A stretch of 64,000 nt of DNA, taken from Synaphobranchus kaupii. Its lineage: Eukaryota > Chordata > Actinopteri > Anguilliformes > Synaphobranchidae. Numbering within the stretch: the stretch's first letter is position 1; every line of letters starts with the position of its first letter. The notes beneath the pieces were generated by a model. It made no database searches, had not been told where the DNA came from, and saw nothing but the letters and a program-made list of their open reading frames with translations. Where the stretch lies: NCBI GenBank assembly GCA_029718625.1, contig CM056379.1, positions 56,599,487 through 56,663,486 on the forward strand, given 5' to 3'. Made by a program: the position numbers and the translations under genes. Positions 25,401 to 35,053 of the stretch are shown here, one piece after another.

Positions 25401-28400
25401 CTGAAACATTGAATAGTTGGACATGTGCATTCAAAAGTTTAGAGAAGGTCAAATTAATTTCACCTGTAAAGGTTATAGTGCATTTTAGGTTCATCCTGAA
25501 ATTTCACCCGAAAGCCGAATATCCCTAACTTTTTGTGAGTAGTGTATGTGGCCCCTGGTCTTAAGAATGCCATTTTAATGTATAGGTGGAGTGGATCTAT
25601 GGATAGGAGGGGTTTACTGTCTGTAATCATAAATATAAAACTTCGTCTGGACCCAAACCACTGCTGGCTTGGAGTGTGATTGTATGAGATGATTCAGCCT
25701 TGTATTCCTTCTTGTTTGGTTTAATGATATGACTGATTATTATAAATAGTAATGATTAAATCATTAGAATTATTATAATTAGAAGTATTGAGTAATGATT
25801 ATTTTCAGTTGTCTTCAGGATTTTTCTTCAATAATGTTAATAACAGAGACATATAGTACTCCTGCTCTCCCCCCTCTCCTTGTAAAGAAATACAATAATT
25901 TCTGACACTTTAGACAGATAAAAGCAGCCTAATCTGGCCTGCAAGGTGGTAACTGTTACATCCTGCTAGAGCACTTTCCTTCGGTGCAGCGATACCAACG
26001 ATGGTCTGGAGTGAAATAGTGACCATGCCAGTGCCAACCGTGCCATGGCAGGGTGATAATTAGCCATAGCGTGAAACTCAGGGAGGGATGAAGAGTTTCC
26101 CCAGTCTCGCTGTGTGTTAGCTTCTCTGTTTGAACGGATGCCCTGCAGTCTGCCTGCGCCAGCTGTGCCGTCCTCCGGCGCTGTGGATTCACAGCCCAGC
26201 TGGTGAACTGCTGGTGGCCGGCTGCTCGCTTTTCAGAGGACGCATGTTGCTCCGCGCTCACCTGCATTGACGGACGATGTTGCAGCGACGGGACAGGCCT
26301 GCCAGTACAACTGGGCTTCCCAGATTGGGACACAAGTTAAATAAAGAGATTAAAAAAGCCACAAAAATAAGCAACCAAATTTATTTATAGAATTAATAAC
26401 TGCAAAGTCATGGCTGGTGATGTTAGCGGTTTGAGTACTCTACGGTACAGTACTTAAATCTGATAGTGTGTGTGATATTGGATACATTAAAAAGTTAGCA
26501 TTGATTAATACATTTATTCCTTATCAGGGAAGAATTCCATTCCTTCTAGTACCACCTTCTCTGCTGCATACATCTTTCCTCCTTTCCATTTGAGCACAAC
26601 ATAAACATGTCTTGGTAATCTCCCCCCTCAAATAGAAAAGTGCTTTAAAGTGTACAGCAACACCGGCTTTTGCCCTGTCTTCATCCACTTCACAATTTTA
26701 AAAAGACGAGAATTGGTCAGAGCACAGACGGGAGGGGGAGCAGGGAGGAGTTACAGTTGGGAGGAGGGGCGTTAGATTAATTTGGTTAACTTGTCGTAGG
26801 CAGAGCCAGCGAGGGGGAAAACAGTTTGAAATGAGCGGGCTAACGTTAGCATGCGCAGTTTTAATGCCCATCAATCAAGAACAGTGGGGGAGATGGGGTG
26901 TTCGCTTATATATGTGGAAAAAAGGTTTTTTACCTTTTTACCTATGTCACAGATAGGGGCGGAGCTCCAGCTAAACCTTTCACTTTGGGTGGCAGCGAAT
27001 AGCTCTTTTTTGCACAAAATGCGGTGGCATGGTTCAATTATATATATATTTTTTAACTATAGGATTTATGTGAGTTATGAAATGGAGACAAGATACTCTG
27101 CTTTATAAGTCAAAAAAAGTGATTTAATGATTACCCCTTTAATGTTACATGATTGCAGGATAAACCAATCCTGCACATTTATCTGCCTAAATGGTGGTAG
27201 TAAAAACGCATTCTGATTCATATAGGTCGAAAGTTGAAAGCTTAATTTGATTTTGAAAGGAACTGACAGCCATACAAGGCTTTAATGCTCCCAAATTAAT
27301 CCATTTGAAATTCGGGAGTGAACAAAAGTCTTTGTTTAAGTGAGCGGACAAAATTGTCTATGGTTAAAATGTTTTTGTGAGTTTCCACAAGGAATCCTTT
27401 TTAGCAGATTTAAAGCAGCGATTTCACTGTCTCTCACCCCCCCCCCCCCCCCCCCCTTCCTATTTATCTGTTCCTCAGGTCTGGACATTATCCTAGACCC
27501 TCTGGGAGGTTCTGACACCCACAAGGCCTTCAACCTGCTGAAGCCTATGGGCAAGCTCATCACTTACGGTGAGGGGGGAGGGGTTGTCCTTGGGTGAACC
27601 GGAGGCCTGCGGCTCCATTCAACGCTTAACCTCTTTAGTACTTACAGAATGTTTACCTTCCGCCTGAGAGCAATTAGGGCAGACATTCGAGCACTGAGTC
27701 ATCTGCCTTGTCAGAGCCGTTCGGCGGTCTATATAAGATCGGACGTCCCAAGCGAGCTGGCACACTGGCATGTGGGAATCTACACAATTAGCACTTCCTC
27801 GCTCCCAGCATCCGGTGGGCTAGCTGCGCCGAAGGCGGCCAGCCGAGTCCTGCGCCCATGCGCTGGTGGGCGGAGGAAGCACGCATGGCGATCTCCCAGC
27901 GTGTTGAAAATAAATATGGCCTCTCTTTCCCCCTATCCGATCCCACTGCTCCTTCTGCTCCTTTATCAGAAGTATGAGTAGGAAAACAATGGCTGCTCTA
28001 TCCCCCCACCCCGACCTGGAATGTATCTGACTGTAGCGCGCCGGGCCTTCTTCACTCTGTGAGCTGCCTTTGTCTCTGTCCGGAAAGATTGAGGTTGGAC
28101 AGAGAACGAGAGAGAAGATGATGGAGAGAGTCGGGGTGCTGGGACTGAGCAAGAGGTCATTGGGGGTGAGGGAGAGAGAGCATAATATGGAGTGTGAGGG
28201 TATCGAAAAGGAAAGGAAAGAGGAGCAAAGAGAAGGGGTGAGAGAGCAGGGAAGCAGGGCCAGAACGAGAGCGACTGAATGAGTTGAGTACCACAGCAGT
28301 TTATCAACGCATCATTTCAGTCAAGAATTGGGAGAGTAAATTGCTCAGAAGGCACGTTCGGCGGGTTCCCGCTGCGCTTTGTTGTAATTACTGCACACTT

Positions 28401-31400
28401 TCTTCCTCTCAAGCTGTCGCCTCATGCCACGAGTTGGCCATTGATCTGCTTGAGTTACCATGAAAAGCAGCCACTCTTCATTTACCTCAGAAGTGAAACG
28501 TCGCAGGCTAATGTCAAAGCAAAGCGTGAGCAGGAAAACGCAGGAGCAGTAAAACAATCAATTTATGCTTATTCTGTGTTTCCTTCCTGCTGTTTGTGCT
28601 GACAGTTAAATGCTAACAGGTAGCTGTGTCAAGCTGATTTCATAGACTAGTATAAATAAAGGATTCTTTCTAATCTGTAGTTGACGTAATGGTTTCAAAA
28701 TGCTTCATTGAATTAATTTAATGTTTTTATGTGATACAGTTGTACAGTAAAATACAAATCAGAAAACCTTGAATTGGCAGGGTGTAACCAGTTCACTGAC
28801 GTGTAGATTATTTCATGGGGAGTGATGGGGTTTTTGCTTTAACTCTTTCCACTCCTCACCAGGCACTGCCAATATGCTGACGGGCCAGAAGAAGAACCTG
28901 CTGGCCGTAGCCAAGACCTGGTACAATCAGTTCTCCACCAATGCCGGCAGCCTCATTCACGCCAACAAGTCTGTGTGTGGCTTCCATATTGGCTACCTGG
29001 ATGGAGAATATGAGCTCATTTCACAGGTGGTGGCCAAACTGCTGGAGCTGTACAGCCAGGGCAAGATCAAACCCCGCGTGGACTCCACCTATCACTTTGA
29101 ACAGGTGAAGACCAGGGCAGAGTGTTTGTGTGTGTGCGTACATCTTCATATGGGTCTGGGTAGATCTGGTGGGAATCTCATACTGGTAGACACCTGGGTT
29201 TGCCCGCGAATGCAGGGCTGGTTGGTTCCCTCAAGCCCCGAAGGTATCATTCGGTTGGCGTGATATAGGTCTCTGATAAACACTGGCAATTTTACTGTTC
29301 AACTCAGTGTGGACCTGAATGAATCAATCAGGAGATGGAATGAAAACCAGGCAACAGCTGGTGCATATTACGACGGTACTGACTCAGACCCACCGGAAAG
29401 AGGAGGCATTATGGTGGGGCGAATTTGATTAAACTTGACCGCCGGTCATTTTTTGTAAGTGCACAGTATAGGAAAAGTTTCGCTACATTCCTGCTGCCTG
29501 GGAACGATGAAAAAGTGCCCAGATAATGGCTCTTTAGAGGCGAATCCTCCCCATGCTCAGCCTAAATGCAGCTTTACCAAAAAAGGCTATGTTTACCCCT
29601 TCTGTTTGTAGTGCCTATTATCTGTTGGCTCTTGGCTCAGTAGACTGGAGGTTGGGGTGTGGGCTTCGCTTGGGAGGGGGAGCTCTGCTAAGAAAGAATT
29701 TGCTTGTACAGGTGTACACTGTGGTTACTATGGCAATGGGTTTAAACAGACCAGTGCTCCCTCAGTTGTTGTTCTGTTCTGAGCTCTAGGGGTCAGAGGG
29801 TATAGGTGAGCGGTTAGTGAGGCAGGACAGTGTGATTAAGCTAAATTCAGAAGAGGAGTGGAGGAGAAGTGCCCTGTCAATTTGCAAGAAATGAGTGAAT
29901 GCATTTCCGTCGTACCTTGGAATCTAAGCCTCAAGTTTGGCCTGGTATGTGTACACCGTTCTCTTTCATGCAGTTTCCCCTGCTGAATAAGCATCAAAAT
30001 CATATGAAAATCAGCTAAAACAGATAAATTACACAGAAATGCCGCGGAAATGAAATTGGGCTATTTTGTTATTTCACGCTCTCTCTCTCTGTCTCTCTCT
30101 GCTCATGTTGCCATGGTGACCTCCACAGGCATGCCTGTGTCTGTCTGGGGAGTGGTCCCACCATGGAGGAATAAAACCGAAAGAAGAAGGGAGCTGGAAT
30201 CTTAGAGTGGACAGAGATCAGACTGTTCATAGATCTTAACAGCAGAGGAGGAGAAAGAAGTGAATGGTAGAAAAGAAAAGAGGATGAGGATAACTGGAGA
30301 GAGACGGAGATGAAGGAAAGAGACGGGCTGTGGAAATGAAGAAAGGAGAAAGGAATAGAGGAATAGAGATGGAGGTTGAAATCCATGAGTGTACAACATT
30401 GACCTTTCATTTAATTTCCTTCCAACATGAGATCTTGCATTTCTAATCCAACACAATAAATGAGGTAAAAAAAAGAGCATATCAAATATCCCCTTGTGCA
30501 TAACACTGCAATAAGTTTCTGCCTGTGTGATGATTTTTTTATAGAGGTTTTCGTAAAGCTTCATAAGACACGGTTGTAGATGATCCCAGAGACATGCTTC
30601 ACAGCATCAGTCATTTGAGACAGACCCGAGGCCACGCCCCATCACTCACAAGTTTCACAACACAGCGAAATTTCATTTCTCACTGTTGCTCTTACAGAAG
30701 AATGACTCTGATTCTGCAAACTCACAGAAGTACACTGCAAGCCATGCTGACAATGATACGATTCTCCTTGTCTGCGATAATATTGATAATATCAACAGTA
30801 AAGTGGGTTGAATTGTAATATTAGACAGTCGTATTCTAGGAGATATTATATGCAAATTATGCCTAGGAACCTATATTCGGGGGTTTCTCTCTTATTTATT
30901 TATTTAGCATTGTTGCAACAGCTGTGTAGGATTTTGGGGGATAATTAAAGTAACCATGCTGAAGTGCATAATCTTGCCGTCTTTCTGATAATGACATGGC
31001 GATGAGCTCTTTATATACTGATAATAATTACTGAATGATTGGTTAATTGTACTGTTTCACTGTATATATTGTTTACATATAGCTATAGCAGTGATGGGGG
31101 TCCTGCCACGCCTACTCCTGGTTTCAGGCATTCTTTCAAGTACCAGTTGCTTTCTCCTCTGGCGACTCCCACACTCCCCATCGCCCTACGTTCGTGTGCG
31201 CAATCGTCAGTCACCCGCTTCAAAGGGACGACACACTGGCAGTTGCTAGGAGACAGTCCGTTGTTGCCGTGGCGTCGGTATTCAGGTGGTCTGTTTCCAT
31301 TGATGCGGGGTTTGGGTGGGAGGGGGTACGTGACCCTGAGCTATGCTTTATCGACATGACTTCACACTGTACAGCATTGCCAAAGCAGAGCTACAAATGT

Positions 31401-32481
31401 GTAGCAGTGATCGCAACAGCAATGCTATCACTCATTCACGTACATTACTTGCTGGAAAAATAACAATAGTAATAAATAAAGATGGGAAAACATAAGACAT
31501 AAAAAATAGAAACAAATTAAGTCAAATTAATAAGCAAAACAGTCCTCTGTATTGGACAGAAATATTGGTTTGTTTGGCAGGACAGTGTCCTTAAGGCTGT
31601 GGCAGATAATCATCTTGCTGACAGATGAAGTTTCTTCCTCTTCTCCAAGAAGGGTAGCCTTAATGTATTCGGAGTGCTAATTAGACTGGCATTTGGTCTT
31701 CAACATTTGACAGCAAGATGCGGTTATTCTTCCTCTCTCTCTCTGTCTCTCTTCTCTCTCTCTGTCCATCTGTCTCTCTCAAATCCAAACTGTATCATTG
31801 GCAGTAGTAGCATATGTGTATAGCCTTTGCAAATTATGCACATTTGAAATGTATTACAAGCAAATGGAAAAATAAAAAGCCGTTTGAAAAGCGATTAAAG
31901 AAACGAAAAAGTGATTTGCCGTCTCGATGTCGGCTTTACTTTTACCGTTTATATGTGTGTCGGCACCGTGCTTGCTTGTGTGAAACGGTTTAAGCGCTCT
32001 CAAGGTGAGGAACAGAGATCTTTAACCCATCGTGCTCAGCGCCACGTCAGTAATGTACGGGGTGCAGGAGAGCTAAGCATGTGGGAAATATTGCAGAAAA
32101 TTCAATTACTCTAGAGAGAGATGGATAAATGTACTTTTGCTGTGACAGATGGAGACCTACTAAATCCCTCTCCTTCCCTACCCCCTTTAATTTCCTCCCA
32201 CCCTATCCATCTTGCTACGCTCTTTTGCTTTCCCGCGAACATTATATTTATATCTGTCAATGTCCCCTGTTTTCTTTCTATCTCTCTCTCTCCTATAGGT
32301 GGGAGATGCGATGAGGCGGATGCAAGAGAGAAACAACATCGGAAAAGTAATCCTGCTCACAGAGCCAAAGAAGGAAGAGGAGAAGAAGGAGGAGAAGAAA
32401 GAAGAGGAGAAGAAAGACGAGAAGAAAGACGAGAAGAAAGATGAGCCCAAAAGCGAGGAGGGCAAGAAAGAGGAGAATTGA
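1081..32481 (+). CDS. vat1: Synaptic vesicle membrane protein VAT-1 homolog (six spliced exons)
   Basis: Coding join: 1081-1494, 6504-6711, 23190-23360, 27479-27568, 28863-29104, 32299-32481; all junctions are GT/AG and in phase, giving 435 codons plus stop. Residues 1-54 are a low-complexity Q/E/K/A-rich leader. The rest is a medium-chain dehydrogenase/quinone oxidoreductase fold: the substrate-side domain starts near [18 protein letters not shown], followed by [13 protein letters not shown] and the glycine-rich nucleotide loop AAGGVG across the exon 2/3 junction. The end is a K/E-rich tail of about 35 residues. Family knowledge: VAT-1 is an NADPH-binding, largely cytosolic or membrane-associated protein, linked to synaptic vesicles in Torpedo and to mitochondrial fusion and phospholipid transfer in mammals; it lacks the zinc site of classical alcohol dehydrogenases. 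The start is the first ATG of the exon 1 frame. The human protein is about 393 residues; the extra length here is in the two tails. Confidence 0.95.
1495..6503 (+). other. vat1 intron 1
   Basis: About 5.0 kb, AT-rich at its 5' end. It contains a (GA)n tract at about 5329-5350, C-rich runs near 4299-4320 and several uninformative open frames (for example around 4353-5747) with no recognisable domain. I recognise no complete mobile element here. Confidence 0.6.
5329..5350. repeat. (GA)n microsatellite
   Basis: A short, nearly pure GA dinucleotide run inside vat1 intron 1. No function is inferred. Confidence 0.8.
6504..6711 (+). CDS. vat1: vat1 coding exon 2
   Basis: The acceptor is CTCTTTCAG ending at 6503 and the donor is GTAAGG at 6712. 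The exon encodes [18 protein letters not shown] through LVHMAAG, including the start of the nucleotide-binding loop. It leaves phase 1. GC-rich coding sequence contrasts with the AT-rich introns. Confidence 0.95.
9650..9731. repeat. (GT)n tract followed by (GA)n and a poly-G run
   Basis: A GT run of over 40 bp passes through GTGAGTGT and GAGAGA into about 20 consecutive G residues. It is a compound microsatellite likely to vary in length and to be hard to sequence through. Confidence 0.9.
9747..9900. repeat. 77-bp imperfect tandem duplication
   Basis: Two adjacent units, starting near 9747 and 9824, share GATTGGAGAA, then AGAGTAATTCTCCAATAAAA and then AATGAGAAGAGTA. Each unit contains a small inverted repeat (GGAGAA...TTCTCC). 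The purine-rich ends probably promoted the duplication. Confidence 0.75.
11025..11565 (+). mobile_element. Internally deleted Tc1/mariner element with TA duplication
   Basis: The inverted ends are CACTGCCTGGCCAAAAAA (11025 onward) and TTTTTTTTGGCCAGGCAGTG (ending 11565), flanked by TA at 11023-11024 and 11566-11567. At 541 bp it is far shorter than a full Tc1 (about 1.3-1.6 kb). The interior keeps only the 3' half of a transposase gene on the plus strand. Confidence 0.85.
11090..11536 (+). pseudogene. Tc1-like transposase remnant (catalytic half only)
   Basis: The reading frame [16 protein letters not shown] ... [16 protein letters not shown] corresponds to the region around the second catalytic aspartate (usually DNAPxH). 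It ends in a stop near 11290. Further downstream, [15 protein letters not shown] and [21 protein letters not shown] sequence is visible only across frame changes. The DNA-binding half is missing, so this is an inactive fossil. Confidence 0.8.
12586..12996 (-). mobile_element. tRNA-derived SINE-like repeat, copy 1 (minus strand)
   Basis: The reverse complement aligns by eye over about 400 bp with 22040-22420: shared blocks include CATAGCTCCA.AGGGCGATG, GGTATGGGAGGGT, CGTAAGACTGCATGCCAAAG, GAACCGTG.ATGTCCCAG and GGAATTGGATATATACAG (AGAATTGG in this copy). Short open frames across it are chance frames. Confidence 0.75.
13013..16285. other. Unassigned intron 2 stretch
   Basis: AT-rich sequence with a T run near 13304-13322 and a purine-rich patch at 14614-14680. 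A weak THAP-like string near 14089 (GCKCVYP...VGLHSF) is too degenerate to call. I see no gene or bounded mobile element here. Confidence 0.4.
16359..16467. repeat. (GT)n microsatellite
   Basis: A long GT run interrupted by GTGCATGTG and GCGGTG. The histidine/threonine- or valine/cysteine-rich frames translated through it are artefacts. Confidence 0.9.
17008..17310. mobile_element. 303-bp MITE-like element with terminal inverted repeats
   Basis: The left end starts GAGGTGCGTTCAAATTCAGC and the right end is its reverse complement, giving about 25 bp of perfect terminal inverted repeat with further partial symmetry (CGAACGT). The interior is non-coding. I could not see a target-site duplication, so the superfamily is not assigned; the size and structure are those of a non-autonomous DNA transposon. 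Confidence 0.75.
20601..20696. repeat. Three perfect tandem copies of a 32-bp unit
   Basis: The unit starts TTCAACCCAGCTCTTAATCC and recurs at 20601, 20633 and 20665 without mismatch. Perfect copies suggest a recent expansion, so it is probably a variable-number locus. Confidence 0.93.
21975..22435 (+). mobile_element. tRNA-derived SINE-like repeat, copy 2 (plus strand)
   Basis: The head resembles a tRNA promoter: GGCTCATTCGGTTAAAG could serve as box A and GGATTGAATCC is close to the box B consensus GGTTCGANNCC. The body matches copy 1 at 12586-12996 in reverse orientation. It ends near an A-rich tail, GCAAATAAAAACAAATG. The RNA polymerase III origin is inferred from the boxes. Confidence 0.75.
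22845..23130. repeat. Minisatellite of a 24-25-bp CTGAGTCTCAGTGTTTCTCC-like unit
   Basis: About 11-12 imperfect units of CTGAGTCTCAGTGTxTCTCCCTCT. It ends roughly 60 bp before the vat1 exon 3 acceptor. The plus strand is pyrimidine-rich, so it extends the polypyrimidine character upstream of that acceptor. Confidence 0.9.
23190..23360 (+). CDS. vat1: vat1 coding exon 3
   Basis: The acceptor is ATTCCTCAG ending at 23189 and the donor is GTGAGG at 23361. The exon encodes [20 protein letters not shown] through EIRKISPKG, the Rossmann beta-alpha unit that completes the cofactor loop. A tandem minisatellite ends about 60 bp upstream of the acceptor. Confidence 0.95.
24014..25544 (-). mobile_element. 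Complete Tc1/mariner transposon, 1,531 bp
   Basis: The terminal inverted repeats are about 51 bp with only a few mismatches, beginning CACTACTCACAAAAAGTTA on both strands. TA target duplications lie at 24012-24013 and 25545-25546. The element encodes one uninterrupted transposase on the minus strand. Length and TA preference match the Tc1 family. The intact frame and near-identical ends suggest a young insertion. Confidence 0.95.
24218..25246 (-). CDS. Tc1/mariner-family transposase (DD34E), intact
   Basis: 342 residues counted from the ATG at 25246 ([12 protein letters not shown]...); the frame stays open to an ATG at 25330, 28 codons upstream, but family members usually start close to the first helix-turn-helix. 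Residues 1-110 hold paired-like helix-turn-helix modules ([20 protein letters not shown], then a basic GRP linker motif HRSGRP). The catalytic triad is visible: first Asp in LFSDESRF, second Asp in [10 protein letters not shown], Glu in [12 protein letters not shown]. There are exactly 34 residues between the second Asp and the Glu, the Tc1 signature. Such enzymes cut and paste the element at TA sites in the nucleus. There is no stop or frameshift. Activity is possible but not shown. Confidence 0.95.
   Translation of the reverse strand: MRPRRHLTIDQQYLAIARLQTGCSQREVATELRVSQSVISRLQQRYRETGRVTERHRSGRPLATSHTDDRFIVNSALRNRMMNATQLQAHLREVRGTQVSRQTIRNRLHQRGLRARRPARVPDHTTRHRRHRLAWAREHLRWTRDQWASVLFSDESRFTLSRNDGRQRCWRRQGERYASATVVTRRPFGGGGVTVWAGVSSQYRTALHFVNGTVTSPYYLNNIINPVIVPLHEQHRPNFIFMGDNAPAHRGRIIRERLLETGVPQMEWPALSPDLNPIENLWDQLTHRVEARNSVPQNLNDLRAALQEEWDAMPQQTISRLVNSMRRRCQAVIDAQGHMTSY
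25955..26350 (+). repeat. Possible diverged SINE-like repeat
   Basis: The head has GAGCACTTTCCTTCGGTGCAG and CCAACCGTGCCA, and the tail CTTCCCAGATTGGGACACAAG is followed by AAATAAAGAGATT. These resemble parts of the SINE copies at 12586-12996 and 21975-22435, but I cannot align the middle by eye. Low confidence. Confidence 0.35.
27437..27456. repeat. Run of 20 C residues before vat1 exon 4
   Basis: A pure C20 homopolymer ending 22 bp before the exon starts at 27479. It forms part of the polypyrimidine tract of the acceptor. It is likely length-variable and error-prone in assemblies. Confidence 0.95.
27479..27568 (+). CDS. vat1: vat1 coding exon 4
   Basis: 90 nt encoding [20 protein letters not shown] through LITYG. 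The acceptor is TTCCTCAG ending at 27478 and the donor is GTGAGG at 27569. A run of 20 C residues sits 22 bp upstream of the exon. Confidence 0.94.
27569..28862 (+). other. vat1 intron 4
   Basis: About 1.3 kb with a purine-rich block at 28090-28290. Frames on both strands are low-complexity and have no recognisable domain. No mobile element is seen. Confidence 0.6.
28863..29104 (+). CDS. vat1: vat1 coding exon 5
   Basis: 242 nt encoding [20 protein letters not shown] through DSTYHFEQ, with acceptor CTCACCAG ending at 28862 and donor GTGAAG at 29105. It includes the VAT-1 signature region [12 protein letters not shown]. It leaves phase 0. Confidence 0.95.
29105..32298 (+). other. vat1 intron 5
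   Basis: About 3.2 kb, with purine-rich (30180-30370) and CT-rich (about 31726-31779) tracts. No coding exon or bounded mobile element is recognised. The intron ends in a CT-rich tract and CCTATAG. Confidence 0.6.
32299..32481 (+). CDS. vat1: vat1 terminal coding exon 6
   Basis: The acceptor is CTCCTATAG ending at 32298. The exon encodes [20 protein letters not shown] and then a lysine/glutamate-rich tail made of KKEE/KKDE units, with stop TGA at 32479-32481. The DNA of the tail is an imperfect purine-only simple repeat (GAAGAAGGAG-like units), so its length may vary between alleles. Confidence 0.94.
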   Translation: MGDAMRRMQERNNIGKVILLTEPKKEEEKKEEKKEEEKKDEKKDEKKDEPKSEEGKKEEN

Positions 32482-32555
32482 AATGGTGGGCCAGATAGAG
32501 TCAGGAAGGCTGCTGAAAGCCCATCTCCTGGGGGCAGGGTTTTATTTTATTATTT

Positions 32556-32586
<31 letters not shown>

Positions 32587-32616
32587 GTGTCCCTGTGTGG
32601 ATGTGTGTGTTTCTAG
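32556..32616. repeat. (GT)n microsatellite in the vat1 3' UTR
   Basis: An interrupted GT run starting about 75 bp after the vat1 stop, so it is expected in the mRNA 3' UTR. Confidence 0.85.
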
Positions 32617-35014
32617 GGGGTGGGGGATTTTACAGCAGTCTGAGTCACCCAGACCAACTCTCATCCCTCCCTCTCCTTTCTAGCGTTGGTACCATCCAGC
32701 CCTGGTCCGGAACATTCCATCCTTACCTTCTCTCTCTGTGCATAGGGTTCGGTTTTCTGGCTTGCTGCTCACACTCAGCTGAATTTCCTAAGCGAAACCT
32801 CTGAACGCAGCTTTTTATCATAACATTTTTCCGGAAAGAAGAAAATCAGCCCCCGATCTGTAAAATCATTGAATTGGATGCTCATTTAGAACGGAGGCAT
32901 CTGGGGACTACAGATGGTATTCCAGCCCAGAGCTGGTGACCGTTGCTGTGACAACTGTACTACCAGGTTCACAGTAGCTACCCAACCCTCTGTCAGACCA
33001 GATGCGGTTTAGATTCCTCTGAGAACCCCCCGCCCCCTCGCGATTTACCTTGCCCCTGCACCAACCCAGACTCGCAGACAGGCAGAACGACTTCAGGCAG
33101 AAAACCTCGCCCACCTCCCCATCCACTCTCTCATGTTTCAAACCCTGTGCTAATGATGTCATTTAGTAGTAGCAGAAGATGAGTCACTGTTGCAGGTGAT
33201 TGGTTGTTTGCTGCCTGGCGCGACATGGCTGCATGTGAACCTACTGACTTCCAGTAAGGAGAGTCAGCGCGTTATCTGTTGCATGTAATGAGCACACACC
33301 TGGTTGACTGAGGTGAAGACCCATTATCTATAGCTTCTTATTATCCTCTGTGATACTATCATTTATTTATATCTGTATTATTGACATATATGAAGCTTTA
33401 TCAGGATTGCTATAGTGCTACACTGGTTTTCATCTGCCAGCGCACATTTTTTCCCATTATCTGTGTTATCAAAGAGATTGAACAAAAATCATTTAGATTA
33501 ATGAATCCATATTGAAGCGCATAATTCATTAACACATTTTCTCTTTGTGTCATTGTGATAGAAGCTTTTTTAAAGTAGAATACACGTTAAACAGAGAGTG
33601 CATAAATTCACAAGTACCACACTGAGAGGCGAAAAACGTTTAAGATTACGATAACAGGGACGTTATTCCGTTTCACTGGATTGGTGCCTCCGCCAGTGTT
33701 AGTGTCCCTGGCTCCACCTTCCGCTAAATTCTCATCGTTTCATTGGGTCCAGTCGTTCATCATTCGCCTTGAGCCGGGAGAGCATTGCTCTCATGCAACC
33801 TTTACCCTTTCCTTTATCGCAGTCTTGCTTCCTTCTCTCTACCTCTCTCTCGCTCTCTCTCTCGATTTTCAAGCTGGTCGGCATGGCAACAAGTATCCAG
33901 CTTGTGAGAGATGGGGACAAGGTCTGCCTCCCTCTCTCCCTTCCTCTCTCTCTCTCCAGTCAGAAGTACAGGATTGCACAGCCCACTCTCCCCCTGCTGA
34001 GAATGATAGGGATTGCTCCGAACAAATGCTCTCTGATCCAGCAGTGTCCTTTGTAAGTGGGCCATCGGCTCCGTAGTGCATTACAGCACAGGAAGAGAGC
34101 CAGTCTCATCAGATATTGCATTTTGAGTTGGGATGGGTCGCCAGACTCACCATTTCAGGATACCCCCTCTTTTGGGGTACCCCCCACCTCCATTATTTTG
34201 CCCGCCAAGAACAATTGACTGTCTGAGCCCTCTGTGGCCTCTGTTGGTCATGTGTTCAGCAGTCTAATGTAATGATTAGAGGTTAGGCAACCCTCCCTTT
34301 CCTCTTCTTGCTCCACATGTCTGTGCAGTCCCAGTGCCGCCCCAACACTAAAAGTGAGGTTCTCATTTCCAGTTCTGGAGAGTCACTGTCCATCTGATAA
34401 AATGACAGACATTCAGAACTGGGAAGGCTAGCCACATTGTTTAAATTCTGTTAGTGACTGACTAAAATGCCTCAAATAAACAGAACAGAGAGTTTGGTGT
34501 GGAAACTTGCTGAAGGAATACGCTTAGGCAATGCTGCCCTAATGGAAACATCACTGCCCCTTGTGGTTTCCTCAAGAATAGCAACTGATTGCTGCAATGA
34601 CACTGAATCACTGTGAGCAGGGGTCTGCAACCCTAGTCGAGGAGAGCCAAAGTACCTGCTGGTTTACCTTTTCAACTTAAAATCAGCGGCCAGTTCAGGC
34701 CCCAGAAACAAGATGAGGTGAATTACTGTGTAATCAACAGCTTGAATTCAGTTTCTTGATAAATTCAGTGGCTAGCATAAGCATAAAGCAGCAAACACCG
34801 TGTGTATCTCTGGGAGCAGGGTTGCAGATCCTGGACTGAGGGCTCAATGCCCCGTATGCTTACTTTCAGCAGTGCACTCCCTTACATTCTGGATGTCTAC
34901 GAGTCCAGACCAGGTCTGTGGTGGCTCAGCTCTGAAGTGACTTTGTAAAGTTTTAAAAGTTGCAAATTGTGTATAAGTGGCTTCTCTCGTGTCTGTGTGT
35001 GCTGTATGTTGGTG

Positions 35015-35016
35015 TT

Positions 35017-35052
<36 letters not shown>
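35015..35052. repeat. (GT)n microsatellite
   Basis: A nearly pure GT run in the vat1 downstream flank. The threonine/histidine-rich frame on the minus strand is an artefact of it. Confidence 0.9.

Positions 35053-35053
<1 letters not shown>

Larger units (their letters stand above)
23361..27478 (+). other. vat1 intron 3 with an intact Tc1 element
   Basis: Mostly occupied by the Tc1 element at 24014-25544 and a possible third SINE-like copy at 25955-26350. A stretch bounded by TTAAAG (26645) and CTTTAA (27142) may be another short TTAA-type element, but its ends are too weak to call firmly. The intron ends in a 20-C run. Confidence 0.55.
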
